Positions 1 through 9,780 of a stretch of DNA of 54,460 nucleotides are shown here, piece by piece; within the stretch, counting starts at the first letter, position 1; the number at the start of each line of letters is the position of its first letter. The notes under the pieces were generated by a model. The model had not been told where the DNA came from. It ran no database searches and saw nothing but the letters and a program-made list of their open reading frames with translations. Origin of the DNA: Sediminibacterium sp. (GTDB lineage Bacteria; Bacteroidota; Bacteroidia; Chitinophagales; Chitinophagaceae). The stretch is from contig JAQTZD010000006.1 of assembly GCA_028687975.1 (NCBI GenBank), positions 13,856 to 68,315 on the forward strand. Reading direction: 5' to 3'. Position numbers and translations under genes: made by a program.

Positions 1-1658
1 TACACAAATTCAAAACGGTCGCCATCAAAGAGGCCCTTATCGCTGAGCTTGAGATGAGGTATCACCAGCAGCGCCATAAAGCTGAGGGTCATAAACGGAG
101 CCGATAAAGTGGACCCCAGGGATTTTGCCATTGCGTCGATGGCGGTATATTGTTCAGCCACCTGATACCCGTCTTCGGCACTCATCAGTCCTGCAACAGG
201 AAGCGGCAGTACCAGCAATTCGTTGCCGTTGTTTACACAGCTTACACCACCCCTTGTCTCAATCACCAGATTGATGGCCCTGGCCAACGCTTCATCGTTT
301 GCTCCAACAGCTACAATATTATGGCTATCGTGTGCCACGGTAGAAGCGATGGCGCCACCGGTAAATCCAAAATTCTTTATAAAACATTTTGCTACAGGAG
401 CGTGGTGATACCGGTTAACAACGACCATTTTCAGGATATCGTTTTCTGTATCTGTAACCCAGTTTCCGGCAACAGCTTTTCCGGGCACCTCTATTTTATT
501 GGTGATCAGTTGTCCGTCGAGGGCTTCAATGACCGGAATTTTTCCCTGGTTGGATGGGTACTCATTTTGTGGAATAGCCATATCTGCTGCCGTTACAGGT
601 TGGCAGCTGAATTGGTTAATGGGTGTACTTGATACCGACTCAATTAGGGATTGTCCATTTTCTAACAAAGCCTGCCCGTTGATATATGTTTGTTTCACTT
701 TAAAGCGAACCAGGTCTTCCACTACAATGAAATCTGCGGGATCGCCTGCTTTTAATAAACCAATATCCAGTTTGTAATGTTGAACAGGATTGATGCAGGC
801 TGCTTTCAGCACATTAAAAAGATCGATTTCTTTTGCAACTGCTCTTGCGCAAAGATCATTGATGTGGCCGCTTACCAGGCTGTCCGGATGCTTGTCGTCG
901 CTGCAGAACATGATCATATCCGGATGATCTTCCAACAACGGAATCAGCGCTTCAAAGTTTTTGGCTGCACTTCCTTCGCGAATGATGATTTTCATTCCAT
1001 GCTGCAATTTGTCCAGGGCTTCTTCCAGCGTAAAACATTCATGATCGGTGGAAATACCTGCTTCAATGTATTCCTTTGCCTGCTGGCCTCTCAGCCCCGG
1101 AGCATGTCCGTCTACCGGTTTGCCTGCTTTGTGTGCAGCGGCAATTTTTTTCATTACTTCCGGGTCTTTGAATAAAACTCCCGGAAAGTTCATCATCTCA
1201 CTTAAGTATTTGATTTCTTTTCGGTTGATCAATATATCTATATCGTTGCTGTTTAAAGCTGCACCTGCAGTTTCGAATACGGTGGCAGGTACACAGCTGG
1301 GTGCCCCAAAATTAAATTTGAAAGGAACTTTTTTACCATTTTCAATCATGAAGTCTACGCCTTCCATGCCGCAAACATTGGCAATCTCATGCGGATCACT
1401 TACGGTCCCTACCGTTCCGTGCACTACGGCCAGTTTGGCAAATTCACTCGGAATCAGCATGCTGCTTTCGATGTGTACATGACTGTCTATAAACCCGGGA
1501 AGAATATAACCCTTGGTATTGATCGCCGATTCAGAAACAGGATTCACCGAAACGATTGTTCCGTTTTCTACGACCACTTCCGCAGGGTAAATCTTCTTTT
1601 GAACAATATCTACCAGCTGTCCGCTGATGCTATAAGAATTTTGCTTCATATCTGCCAT
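1..1658 (-). CDS. ade: adenine deaminase, C-terminal end at window edge
   Basis: Predicted to deaminate adenine to hypoxanthine in purine salvage, in the cytoplasm. The reading frame gives 552 codons from ATG at 1658. It shows the amidohydrolase metal motif HVHIESS near residue 60 (within [13 protein letters not shown]), then DGHAPGL and DHECFT, and a C-terminal domain containing STVAHDSHN, as expected for bacterial Ade. Family members are usually about 540-590 residues. The last two bases visible on this strand are TA, so the next codon is either a stop (TAA/TAG) or Tyr; the gene is therefore complete or nearly so. A second Met at codon 4 is an alternative start. It is divergent from the BNR gene, with 56 bp between them. 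Confidence 0.93.
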   Translation of the reverse strand, partial: MADMKQNSYSISGQLVDIVQKKIYPAEVVVENGTIVSVNPVSESAINTKGYILPGFIDSHVHIESSMLIPSEFAKLAVVHGTVGTVSDPHEIANVCGMEGVDFMIENGKKVPFKFNFGAPSCVPATVFETAGAALNSNDIDILINRKEIKYLSEMMNFPGVLFKDPEVMKKIAAAHKAGKPVDGHAPGLRGQQAKEYIEAGISTDHECFTLEEALDKLQHGMKIIIREGSAAKNFEALIPLLEDHPDMIMFCSDDKHPDSLVSGHINDLCARAVAKEIDLFNVLKAACINPVQHYKLDIGLLKAGDPADFIVVEDLVRFKVKQTYINGQALLENGQSLIESVSSTPINQFSCQPVTAADMAIPQNEYPSNQGKIPVIEALDGQLITNKIEVPGKAVAGNWVTDTENDILKMVVVNRYHHAPVAKCFIKNFGFTGGAIASTVAHDSHNIVAVGANDEALARAINLVIETRGGVSCVNNGNELLVLPLPVAGLMSAEDGYQVAEQYTAIDAMAKSLGSTLSAPFMTLSFMALLVIPHLKLSDKGLFDGDRFEFV

Positions 1659-1714
1659 AATTTTTTTGTACTCAGCAGGGCAATTGTTATATTACCTATC
1701 TAATTATTATTGCC

Positions 1715-4700
1715 ATGAGAAAATTGCTGATTGTACTTCTTTGTACAGGAAGTTTGTTGCAGGTAACTGCACAAAGAAAGAACAAAGGTAAACCTGTTCT
1801 TTCGAATCCAAAGGAAGAAAACACGGAAACCGCGTTGCTTTCTAAAGTAAAATACCGCTCCATCGGTCCTTATCGCGGTGGAAGAAGTGCTGCGGTAGTT
1901 GGAAGTTATAAAAACAAAACCACCTTCTATTTTGGAGCTACCGGCGGGGGCGTATGGAAAACCACCGATGGCGGCAGTAACTGGAAAAATATCAGTGATA
2001 AATATTTCGGAAGCTCCATTGGTGCAGTTGCCGTGGCTCCCAGTGACGAAAGCATCGTGTATGCAGGAGAGGGAGAGAATACCATGCGCGGCAATGTGTC
2101 TGAAGGATTGGGTGGTATCTGGAGAAGCGACGATGCCGGAAGAACCTGGCGCAATCTGGGGCTGAAAGATGGTCGTCATATTATCCGGATTGTGATTCAT
2201 CCGAGAGACCCCAATACGGTTTGGGCTGCCGTGGTAGGCCATTTGTTCGGACCCAACCAGGAGCGGGGCGTATACAAAACCATAGACGGTGGTAAAACCT
2301 GGAAAAAAACCCTCTATGTAAATGATCAGACCGGTTGTTCCGATCTGGTGATGGAGCCTGGGAACCCTTCTGTTTTTTACGCAGGTATGTGGAGAGTGCT
2401 CCGCACACCGTACAGCATGGAAAGTGGTGGGGACGGCAGCGGTCTTTACAAAAGTGAAGACGGCGGTGAAACCTGGAAACCCATTTCCAAAAACAAAGGA
2501 TTGCCGAAAGGAGTATGGGGTATTGTTGGCGTAGCAGTTGCTCCTTCCAACAGCGATAAAGTGTATGCGGTAATTGAAAATAAGGATGGCGGTATGTTTG
2601 TGAGTAACGATGCCGGTGAAACCTGGACGCTGACCAGCAACGACAACAATATCCGCCAGCGTGCCTGGTATTACAGCAAGGTATTTGTAGATCCTAAAAA
2701 TGAAAACCTGGTATACTGCCTGAACGTTGAGTTCATGCGAAGCAGAGATGGCGGCAGAACCTTCCAGGCTATTAACACTCCACATGGAGATCACCACGAT
2801 TTATGGATTGATCCGGAAGATGGAAACCGGATGATCATAGCCGATGATGGTGGCGCACAGGTTAGTTTTGATGCAGGTAGTCATTGGAGTACGATGATGA
2901 ACCAACCTACAGGTCAGTTCTATCGCGTATCCACAGATAATTCCGTGCCCTACAGAATTCTGACTGCACAGCAGGATAATTCTACCATTCGCATCAAAAG
3001 CAGAACATCCGGTTCCGGCATTACAGAAAGAGACTGGGAAGTAACAGCCGGATTCGAGAGCGGCTATGTTATTGCAGATCCGCTGAACAGCGATATTGTA
3101 TACGGAGGAAACTATGGCGGATTTCTCGCCCGGCTGGATCACCGTACCGGAGAGAACCGTGCCATCAATGTTTGGCCCGATAACCCGATGGGAGCCGGAG
3201 CCGACGTACAGAAATACCGTTTTCAGTGGAATTTCCCGATCTTCTTTTCTCCGCACAATCCACGTAAGTTATATGCAGGGGGTAACCACCTGTTTGCTAC
3301 AGAAAATGAAGGACAGAGCTGGCAAACACTCAGTCCGGATCTGACCACCAACGACAAGAGCAAGCAGGCTTCCAGTGGTGGCCCTATTACACAAGACAAT
3401 ACTTCTGTAGAATACTATTCCACCATTTTCACTGCAACTGAGTCTGCTCTGGAGAAGGACCTGCTGTGGACAGGAAGCGACGACGGACTGATTCATGTAA
3501 GCAGAGACGGCGGTAAAAAATGGGAAAATGTAACCCCGGCCGAAGCTGGAAAATGGATGATGTGGAATACAGTAGAAACAGATCCGTTTAAAAAAGGCAC
3601 TGCCTATTTTGTGGGAACCAAATATAAGTCCGACGATTATACTCCGTATATTTTTAAAACAGAAGATTACGGTAAAACATGGACCAAAATTACCAACGGA
3701 ATCAACCCCATGCATTTCACCCGCGCCATGCGTGCCGACCAGAAGCGTCCGGGTTTATTGTATGCAGGTACAGAGTTTGGTATGTACATCAGTTACGACG
3801 GCGGCGCCAACTGGAAATCTTTTCAGTTGAATATGCCGGTTGTGCCTATCACCGATATGACCATTAAAAACAATGACCTTGTAGTAGTAACCCAGGGAAG
3901 GGGTATCTGGATTCTGGACGACCTTACCGTTGTTCAGCACAAAGATGTATCGCTCGCCGGAAAGAACCTGCATGTGTTTCCTGCAGATGATGCTTACAGA
4001 CTTGAAGGCGGCGGTGGTCGCAGAAGAAGAGGTGCAGCTGCAGCTGAACCCAATACAGGTGCCAACCCGCTTCCGGGAACTGTGATCAATTATTATCTGA
4101 AGAATGTAACCGACAGTTCCAAAGTATCTGTTACTGTTTTTGATAAAAAAGGAAAAGCAATCAGAACATTCAGCCCTGCTGCAAAAGACCCTTCCGATAA
4201 ACTGGACTTCTCCGAAGGACTCAATCAGTTTGCATGGGATATGAACTATCCTCCTTCGGAAGGAGCGGACGGAATGATTTTATGGAATGGAAGCATTGGT
4301 CGAACAAAGGCTGCTCCCGGAAAATACAGTGCGCGTTTCCGTTACAACAACGATTCTGTAGATGTATCATTTGTAATTAAACCCAATCCTGTTTACCAGC
4401 TTTCGGAAACAGATTATGATGCACAGGTAGAATTCCTGTTGCAGATAAGGGATAAGTTCAGCGAAATTCAAAAAGGAATCGGAAGCATCAGAACTGTACG
4501 GAATCAGATCAAAGAGCTGACTGCCAGAATAGATGCCAAAGCCAATAAAGACCTGAAGCAACTGACCGATACCATTGCCAAACAACTTACTGCTGTTGAA
4601 GAGGCATTGTATCAGACCAAGTCGAAGAGCGGACAGGATGTGTTGAATTTCCCTATCCGGCTGAATGATAAGATTTCCGGTTTGTATGGTATAGCATCGA

Positions 4701-4864
4701 GCGGACAAAACCCTCCAAGCAAACAGGCGAAAGAAGCCTTTGCAGAGTTGGGTGGACAGGCCGATGTACAATTGGCTAAACTGAAACAGATTCTTGATGT
4801 GGATCTGAAACAGCTGAATCAGCTGATCAACGAAAAAAAGATTCCGGTAATTGGTATAAAATAA
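1715..4864 (+). CDS. secreted BNR/Asp-box (sortilin-like) beta-propeller protein
   Basis: A 1049-residue protein with a signal peptide (MRKLLIVLLCTGSLLQVTAQ). The conserved KYRSIGPYRGGRS opening is followed by about eleven Asp-box copies of the S/T-x-D-x-G-x-x-W type (TTDGGSNW, SDDAGRTW, TIDGGKTW, SEDGGETW, SNDAGETW, SRDGGRTF, SFDAGSHW, TENEGQSW, SRDGGKKW, TEDYGKTW, SYDGGANW), spread over residues 84 to about 700, implying one or two beta-propellers. A basic Gly/Arg/Ala linker near residue 770 precedes a beta-rich, FlgD-like region and a C-terminal helical, coiled-coil-like segment. Such proteins are common in Bacteroidota and often annotated as glycosyl hydrolases, but no catalytic motif is visible here and the substrate is unknown. 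A weak TAnnTTTG-like box (TATTATTG) lies just upstream of the ATG. Confidence 0.85.
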   Translation: MRKLLIVLLCTGSLLQVTAQRKNKGKPVLSNPKEENTETALLSKVKYRSIGPYRGGRSAAVVGSYKNKTTFYFGATGGGVWKTTDGGSNWKNISDKYFGSSIGAVAVAPSDESIVYAGEGENTMRGNVSEGLGGIWRSDDAGRTWRNLGLKDGRHIIRIVIHPRDPNTVWAAVVGHLFGPNQERGVYKTIDGGKTWKKTLYVNDQTGCSDLVMEPGNPSVFYAGMWRVLRTPYSMESGGDGSGLYKSEDGGETWKPISKNKGLPKGVWGIVGVAVAPSNSDKVYAVIENKDGGMFVSNDAGETWTLTSNDNNIRQRAWYYSKVFVDPKNENLVYCLNVEFMRSRDGGRTFQAINTPHGDHHDLWIDPEDGNRMIIADDGGAQVSFDAGSHWSTMMNQPTGQFYRVSTDNSVPYRILTAQQDNSTIRIKSRTSGSGITERDWEVTAGFESGYVIADPLNSDIVYGGNYGGFLARLDHRTGENRAINVWPDNPMGAGADVQKYRFQWNFPIFFSPHNPRKLYAGGNHLFATENEGQSWQTLSPDLTTNDKSKQASSGGPITQDNTSVEYYSTIFTATESALEKDLLWTGSDDGLIHVSRDGGKKWENVTPAEAGKWMMWNTVETDPFKKGTAYFVGTKYKSDDYTPYIFKTEDYGKTWTKITNGINPMHFTRAMRADQKRPGLLYAGTEFGMYISYDGGANWKSFQLNMPVVPITDMTIKNNDLVVVTQGRGIWILDDLTVVQHKDVSLAGKNLHVFPADDAYRLEGGGGRRRRGAAAAEPNTGANPLPGTVINYYLKNVTDSSKVSVTVFDKKGKAIRTFSPAAKDPSDKLDFSEGLNQFAWDMNYPPSEGADGMILWNGSIGRTKAAPGKYSARFRYNNDSVDVSFVIKPNPVYQLSETDYDAQVEFLLQIRDKFSEIQKGIGSIRTVRNQIKELTARIDAKANKDLKQLTDTIAKQLTAVEEALYQTKSKSGQDVLNFPIRLNDKISGLYGIASSGQNPPSKQAKEAFAELGGQADVQLAKLKQILDVDLKQLNQLINEKKIPVIGIK

Positions 4865-4886
4865 ATACTGGAAAACGGATACAATA

Positions 4887-4920
4887 ACAGAAGCCCCATG
4901 CATTTGCATGGGGCTTCTGT
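4887..4920. terminator. bidirectional hairpin between convergent genes
   Basis: A perfect inverted repeat: ACAGAAGCCCCATGCA at 4887-4902 pairs with its complement at 4905-4920, giving a stem of about 15 bp. It lies 22 bases after the stop of the BNR gene and directly abuts the stop codon of the convergent DUF5916 gene at 4921. T tracts on both sides are short, so its efficiency as an intrinsic terminator is inferred. Confidence 0.75.
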
Positions 4921-7137
4921 TTATAAATTCAACCAGTAATTGAGCTTGAATACCAGGGCCCTGTTCCTGCTTCTGAACAACGGGTCGGTAAAGTAGTTGT
5001 CTGTATAAACAAGGAATAAATCGCTCATTGGCTTGAAACGATATTGCAGTCGGCTGTTGATGTTGATGTTGTTCCGTTGTGTGTTGTACTGGAAAAAAGT
5101 AGTCCAGAACAATTTCGTAGAGAAATTGATTTCTGTACGTTGTGCAATCAGGAACAACTCCGTGGAACCATAGCTGCCGGGGAATTCCAGCCTGTTGTAC
5201 TGAAAGTTCAGGTTAAGTGTTGTGTTGGGCAATTTTCTTAAAGTGAAACCGGTGCTGATACTTTTGTTGGTTCCGTTGTAAAAACTGCCGTATCCGCCAT
5301 TCAAAGAAATGCTCCATTGTTTTCTGAAATCGGATCTGTATCCGAAATCGATGTTGTTATACTGGTAGTTCCCAACAGGAAGTGGTGTTTTTCCGGTGAA
5401 TGAAATGGGATACAACAGTTGCACTTCGTTGTTGGCCGCGGTAATGCTGATGTTTCTGGTGCTTCTGAATTGCGTATTGAAATTAAGGGTAGTGTTTCTT
5501 TCGTTGAAACTGTTGTTCGGGTTGAACACAAGATAGTTTTCTGCCTCAAACTGGTAACCGGCCACCGATCCTTTCTGTGGAATGATCTTGTAGGAGAACT
5601 GGCTGTAAATATGTTTGAATCCCACCCTTATAATGGTATCCCTTGCTGCATCATAGTTCTCTATCCGCTCCACAAATCCCATATCGGTGTAGTAGTTGGT
5701 CCCCAGTTTGCCCAAGTCGAGCAAAAATCCAAAATTCCTGGAATTGTATTGTGTACCTACATTGTAATACTGATTGTCTTTGGTAATGCCCGGTTTGATG
5801 GAATGGTGGTACGTAGCCCATGCACCCCATTTGCCTTCCAGATCGGAATAGTTGAATTCCATGCCGGCATTCCGCCCGAATTCGTTCAATGGATTTTGGG
5901 CTTTCTCTGCATCGGTCATAAAGCTCTGCCTGTTCAGTACATACCCTTTTAATACTGAACGTTTAAATACCCGCTGATCAACAGATAGTGCAGTAAAATT
6001 TTCTGGTGCATAATCTCCTTTGCGCCCGGTTTGCATATTCATGAATCCCAGCCTGGTTTTCTTGGCTATATTCCCGGTAACCCGGGCTCCGAATAAAATC
6101 GGAATCCTGTTACCATTGGCATCTAAACCGATTCTTCTTGAATAAAAAGGCCTGATCGGATCTATGCCATACCCGGAAAACAGGTCTGCGTTTTCCAGAA
6201 AAAAGGTTCTTCTTTCCGGAAAGAAAATATTGAACCGCGATAAATTGGTTACCTGCCGGTCCACTTCAATTTGAGAAAAGTCCGGGTTCATGGTTAGGTC
6301 GAGATTGAGGGAAGAGGTCAGTCCTATTTTTGCATCAAAGCCCGCATCGGGGCTGGCTTTTACTTTTCCGTCTCCCTCGTTGTCCTGTTCAAGCTCTGTT
6401 GTAACAAAAGGAACCAGCACCGTGTTGCCTCCCGGCTTCGGAGGCGCATCATCCCAAACCAGTGCACCCGTATATCCCAGATCGTAGGAGGGGAAATTGA
6501 CGGGCAAATTGGTCCATACGGCATACTCATTGGTTTTGGTATCTACCCGTAAAAAATTGATGCCCCATGTTTTTTTCCCGGAAGCATACCGGAGTGTTTT
6601 GAATGGGATGGCAATTTCTGCGGTCCATTTGTCGTCGTATCTTTTGGTGCCGGAATACCAGGTCTGGTCCCAGCTGAAGTTCAGGCCATTTCCAGTAGAA
6701 CTGAGCTGATCTTCACTCTGCGCGTTGAATGCATTCACAATAAAGAAAAAGCCATTGTTTCTTGTATTCATCGGGTCAATGATCACTGCTACGCAGTCGT
6801 TGCCATCGTGTCCGAAATCTCTTTTCAGACTTTGTATAAATGCCTTGCCTGTATCATAAGCTGTGTAAGCGATATAGAGGAACTTATTGTCGTAGGCAGT
6901 TCTGACTTCGGTTTTGCGTGTGGCTTTGTTTTTGTCGTCGGGAAATTTTTGCCAAAAAGAAGTAACCATTTGTGCGTTCGACCAGATGGGTTCGTCCAGT
7001 ATTCCATCCACTTTTACCGGAACATTGGTTCTGGATATATGTATCTGGTAATCTTTTTGAAAAGCTTCTCCATTGCGTAACTGGGCACGCAGGAAACAGC
7101 TGAATGAAATGGCAATGAAGAGGAAAGGAATTCTCAT
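4921..7137 (-). CDS. DUF5916 protein with N-terminal CBM9-like domain
   Basis: A 738-residue exported protein with signal peptide (MRIPFLFIAISFSCFLRAQ). Residues about 35-230 resemble the carbohydrate-binding family 9-like domain (VDGILDEPIW, then FLYIAYTAYD). The remainder matches the DUF5916 pattern, including FNIFFPERRTFFLENADLF and PFYSRRIG. The C-terminal half consists of alternating aromatic/polar strands and ends ALVFKLNYWLNL, like an outer-membrane beta-barrel with a terminal hydrophobic residue. The likely location is the outer membrane; function is unknown. It is convergent with the BNR protein and shares its terminator hairpin. There is no obvious SusC/D or other transport partner nearby. 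Confidence 0.85.
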   Translation of the reverse strand: MRIPFLFIAISFSCFLRAQLRNGEAFQKDYQIHISRTNVPVKVDGILDEPIWSNAQMVTSFWQKFPDDKNKATRKTEVRTAYDNKFLYIAYTAYDTGKAFIQSLKRDFGHDGNDCVAVIIDPMNTRNNGFFFIVNAFNAQSEDQLSSTGNGLNFSWDQTWYSGTKRYDDKWTAEIAIPFKTLRYASGKKTWGINFLRVDTKTNEYAVWTNLPVNFPSYDLGYTGALVWDDAPPKPGGNTVLVPFVTTELEQDNEGDGKVKASPDAGFDAKIGLTSSLNLDLTMNPDFSQIEVDRQVTNLSRFNIFFPERRTFFLENADLFSGYGIDPIRPFYSRRIGLDANGNRIPILFGARVTGNIAKKTRLGFMNMQTGRKGDYAPENFTALSVDQRVFKRSVLKGYVLNRQSFMTDAEKAQNPLNEFGRNAGMEFNYSDLEGKWGAWATYHHSIKPGITKDNQYYNVGTQYNSRNFGFLLDLGKLGTNYYTDMGFVERIENYDAARDTIIRVGFKHIYSQFSYKIIPQKGSVAGYQFEAENYLVFNPNNSFNERNTTLNFNTQFRSTRNISITAANNEVQLLYPISFTGKTPLPVGNYQYNNIDFGYRSDFRKQWSISLNGGYGSFYNGTNKSISTGFTLRKLPNTTLNLNFQYNRLEFPGSYGSTELFLIAQRTEINFSTKLFWTTFFQYNTQRNNININSRLQYRFKPMSDLFLVYTDNYFTDPLFRSRNRALVFKLNYWLNL

Positions 7138-7271
7138 GAATTATTAATGGCAGTTACAGGTGCTGATAATACCATGAAATTGAGCGGAAATCGGGAATTT
7201 TCCCTTAAAAATTAGCCAAATGGCGGCAGCAACGGATAAACGCAAAAAATTTCCCTTGTTGGAACAGAATG

Positions 7272-7958
7272 CTATTCTCCTCTCAGCAGGTCGGGTCGTC
7301 GGGTTCTGGTCCGTTCCAACGATTGCTCGTACCGCCATTCTTCTACTTTTTTGGGGTCTCCCTGTAGCAGAATCTCGGGTACGGAATCGCCCCTGAAACT
7401 GGCCGGTCTTGTATATACAGGTGGGGCGAGCAGGTTATCCTGAAATGAATCGAAAAGGGCAGAGGTTTCATCACTCAATACCCCCGGAATTAAACGACCG
7501 ATAGTATCCACTACAACCGCTGCAGCCAGTTCCCCGCCGCTGAGTACATAATCTCCAATGGAAATTTCCATGGTTACAAATCGCTGACGGATGCGTTCAT
7601 CAATTCCTTTGTAATGCCCGCAGATAATCAGGAGGTTGCCTTTCAGCGAAAGCTGGTTGGCGGTTTGCTGATCAAAGCGATGGCCATCGGGAGTCATGTA
7701 AATGATTTCATCAAACTTTTTTTCCTGTTGTAGTTCTTCAATGGCATTTGCCAGCGGTTCACACATGAGTACCATGCCTGCTCCTCCGCCGTAAGGATAG
7801 TCGTCTACCTGCGCATGTTTATTAATAGCCCATTTACGGAGGTTATGTGTTTTCACCGAAAGCAATCCCTTGTTCCGGGCACGCTTCAGAATGCTGTGGC
7901 TGAAAGGGCCCTCCAGTAACTCCGGTACAACAGTAATGATATCAATGGTCATGCTCAT
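7272..7958 (-). CDS. trmD: tRNA (guanine-37-N1)-methyltransferase TrmD
   Basis: A 228-residue SPOUT methyltransferase that makes m1G37 in tRNAs reading CNN-type codons, preventing +1 frameshifts. The knot signatures are clear: YGGGAGMVLMCEPLA, GHYKGIDERI and EISIGDYVLSGGE, followed by RPASFRGDSVPEILLQGD in the C-terminal domain. Length is normal for the family. The start is ATG at 7958 (MSMTIDIITVVPE); ATG at 7952 is equally possible. It is the last gene of the minus-strand run and lies 9 bases after the S4-domain gene. In many bacteria trmD follows rpsP-rimM; here those genes are about 9 kb away on the other strand. Confidence 0.96.
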   Translation of the reverse strand: MSMTIDIITVVPELLEGPFSHSILKRARNKGLLSVKTHNLRKWAINKHAQVDDYPYGGGAGMVLMCEPLANAIEELQQEKKFDEIIYMTPDGHRFDQQTANQLSLKGNLLIICGHYKGIDERIRQRFVTMEISIGDYVLSGGELAAAVVVDTIGRLIPGVLSDETSALFDSFQDNLLAPPVYTRPASFRGDSVPEILLQGDPKKVEEWRYEQSLERTRTRRPDLLRGE

Positions 7959-7967
7959 AGCTCCAAA

Positions 7968-8354
7968 TTAATCCATGAATTCACCCAGGTCTCTGCGCTC
8001 TTTTTTGGTAGGTCGGCCCACTTTGCTTAAACGTTTACCCGTGTGGAAACTGGAAGCTTCATACTTAATCCGGTCCAGTTCTTCCGCGGGGGTAACGTCT
8101 ATATAATGCTTTATAGCTTCGGGATACTGCACCCTGGTGTGCAGTAATCCCGTAACTTTTATTACCCATTTTTTTGCCTCGGTCTTTACTTCGTACTCAT
8201 CTCCGATGCCCACAATACGGGAGGCTTTCACCGTATCTCCGTTCAGTTTTACCCTGCCCTTGCTGCAGGCATCTCCTGCCTGGCTTCTCGTTTTGAATAA
8301 ACGAATGGCCCAGAGATATTTATCGATCCGCAATTTTTCTTTTTCAACAGCCAT
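7968..8354 (-). CDS. S4-domain RNA-binding protein (Hsp15-like)
   Basis: A 128-residue protein with an S4 fold at residues about 8-65 (LRIDKYLWAIRLFKTRSQA, then GRVKLNGDTVK), as in HslR/Hsp15. Hsp15 of E. coli binds stalled 50S subunits carrying nascent chains; the same role is an inference here. The C-terminus ends in a basic stretch (RLSKVGRPTKKERRDL) typical of Hsp15 relatives. The gene starts one base after the stop of the M20 dipeptidase and ends 9 bases before trmD, so the three are probably co-transcribed. The S4 gene and trmD are both ribosome/tRNA linked, which suggests a small translation-quality unit. Confidence 0.88.
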   Translation of the reverse strand: MAVEKEKLRIDKYLWAIRLFKTRSQAGDACSKGRVKLNGDTVKASRIVGIGDEYEVKTEAKKWVIKVTGLLHTRVQYPEAIKHYIDVTPAEELDRIKYEASSFHTGKRLSKVGRPTKKERRDLGEFMD

Positions 8355-8355
8355 G

Positions 8356-9726
8356 CTATGCGTTCATTTCTGCAAAGTACTGGTGGAAATACGGAATGGT
8401 TTCGATGCCCTTGTAAAAATTCACCAGTTCATACTTTTCATTAGGACTGTGCAGGTTATCGCTGTCGAGACCAAATCCGAGGAATACAATTTTCAGTCCA
8501 AGCTCTTTCTCGAACAAGGAACAAATTGGAATACTTCCTCCGCCTCTTACCGGAATAGGCTCTTTGCCAAAAGTAGTTTCCACTGCTTTTGCCGCAGCTT
8601 TATAGGCAACCGAATCGATCGGTGTCATATACGGTTCACCACCATGGTGCTCCTGTACATTCACTGTAACGCCTTCCGGTGCAATCGATTTAAAGTAGTG
8701 TAATAATTTTTCTGTGATGGCTGTTGCAGACTGATTGGGAACCAGCCTTGCAGAGATTTTTGCAGTTGCTTTGGACGGTAATACGGTTTTAGAACCCTCG
8801 CCGGTATAACCACCCCAGATACCATTGATTTCCAGTGTAGGACGAATACCGGTTCTCTCGTTGGTGGTGTATCCTTTTTCGCCCCATAAAGCCTGAATGC
8901 CAAGGTCTGTTTTGAATTCCTTTTCGTCGAAAGGAGCCAGCGCCATTTTGGCTCTTTCCTCAGGAGTGGATTCTACCACATCATCGTAGAAACCGGGGAT
9001 GGTAATATGATTGTTTTCGTCGTGGCAGGAAGCAATCATTTTAGACAGGATGGTAATAGGATTCGCAACTGCTCCTCCATACACACCACTGTGCAGGTCT
9101 CTGTTTGGTCCGGTAACTTCCACTTCAATATAACTCAGACCGCGTACGCCGATATCAATGGAAGGTGTATTCATGCTGATCATGGAGGTATCACTGATCA
9201 GGATTACATCTGCTTTCAAAAGCGTTTTGTTGTTCTTTACGAATGTAGCCAGGTTGGGGCTGCCGATTTCTTCTTCTCCTTCTATCAGGAATTTGATGTT
9301 GGTAGGCAGTGAATTGGTTTTGGTAAAAGTTTCCAAAGCCTTCACATGCATATAAAACTGTCCCTTATCGTCTGCAGAGCCGCGGGCAAATATTTTTCCG
9401 TCTTTGATCACGGGCTCAAACGGACCACTGTTCCATAATTCGATCGGATCTGCAGGCTGCACGTCGTAATGGCCATACACCAGTACGGTAGGTTTAGCCG
9501 GATCAGTTATTTTTTCGGCATATACAATCGGATGACCTTCGGTAGGATAGATGGTTACTTTGTCTGCACCAGCTTCCATCAAACGGGCTTTCACCACTTC
9601 GGCACAGTGTTCCATATCTTTTTTATGCTCACTCCTCGCACTGATACTTGGTATGCGGAGCAAATCCAGTAATTCTTCCAGAAAACGGTCTTTGTGCTGC
9701 TCCTGATACTCTTTCCAAACTTTCAT
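8356..9726 (-). CDS. M20-family dipeptidase
   Basis: A 456-residue cytosolic zinc peptidase of the M20 family, in the CNDP/dipeptidase-like subgroup. The metal-binding residues are recognisable: YGHYDVQP (His and Asp), GEEEIGS (general base and ligand Glu), ISDTS, and LHSPNEK near the C-terminus (final His). GGSIPICSLFEKELG is also characteristic. It has no signal peptide. It probably hydrolyses dipeptides, but the substrate cannot be read from the sequence. It lies 54 bases after the CDF transporter; that AT-rich gap may hold its own promoter. Confidence 0.92.
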   Translation of the reverse strand: MKVWKEYQEQHKDRFLEELLDLLRIPSISARSEHKKDMEHCAEVVKARLMEAGADKVTIYPTEGHPIVYAEKITDPAKPTVLVYGHYDVQPADPIELWNSGPFEPVIKDGKIFARGSADDKGQFYMHVKALETFTKTNSLPTNIKFLIEGEEEIGSPNLATFVKNNKTLLKADVILISDTSMISMNTPSIDIGVRGLSYIEVEVTGPNRDLHSGVYGGAVANPITILSKMIASCHDENNHITIPGFYDDVVESTPEERAKMALAPFDEKEFKTDLGIQALWGEKGYTTNERTGIRPTLEINGIWGGYTGEGSKTVLPSKATAKISARLVPNQSATAITEKLLHYFKSIAPEGVTVNVQEHHGGEPYMTPIDSVAYKAAAKAVETTFGKEPIPVRGGGSIPICSLFEKELGLKIVFLGFGLDSDNLHSPNEKYELVNFYKGIETIPYFHQYFAEMNA

Positions 9727-9780
9727 CTTATTTAATTTATAGTATGATGATATAATGCAAACTGCAAGGTATTAATAAAG

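Noticed and set aside
150..1703. Several plus-strand ORFs of 60-160 codons
   Set aside because: They lie opposite the adenine deaminase coding sequence and have no recognisable family; the minus-strand frame is continuous with all motifs intact.
1700..2797. 365-codon ORF on the minus strand
   Set aside because: It is antisense to the BNR protein, which has a clear signal peptide and repeats; the antisense protein resembles nothing known.
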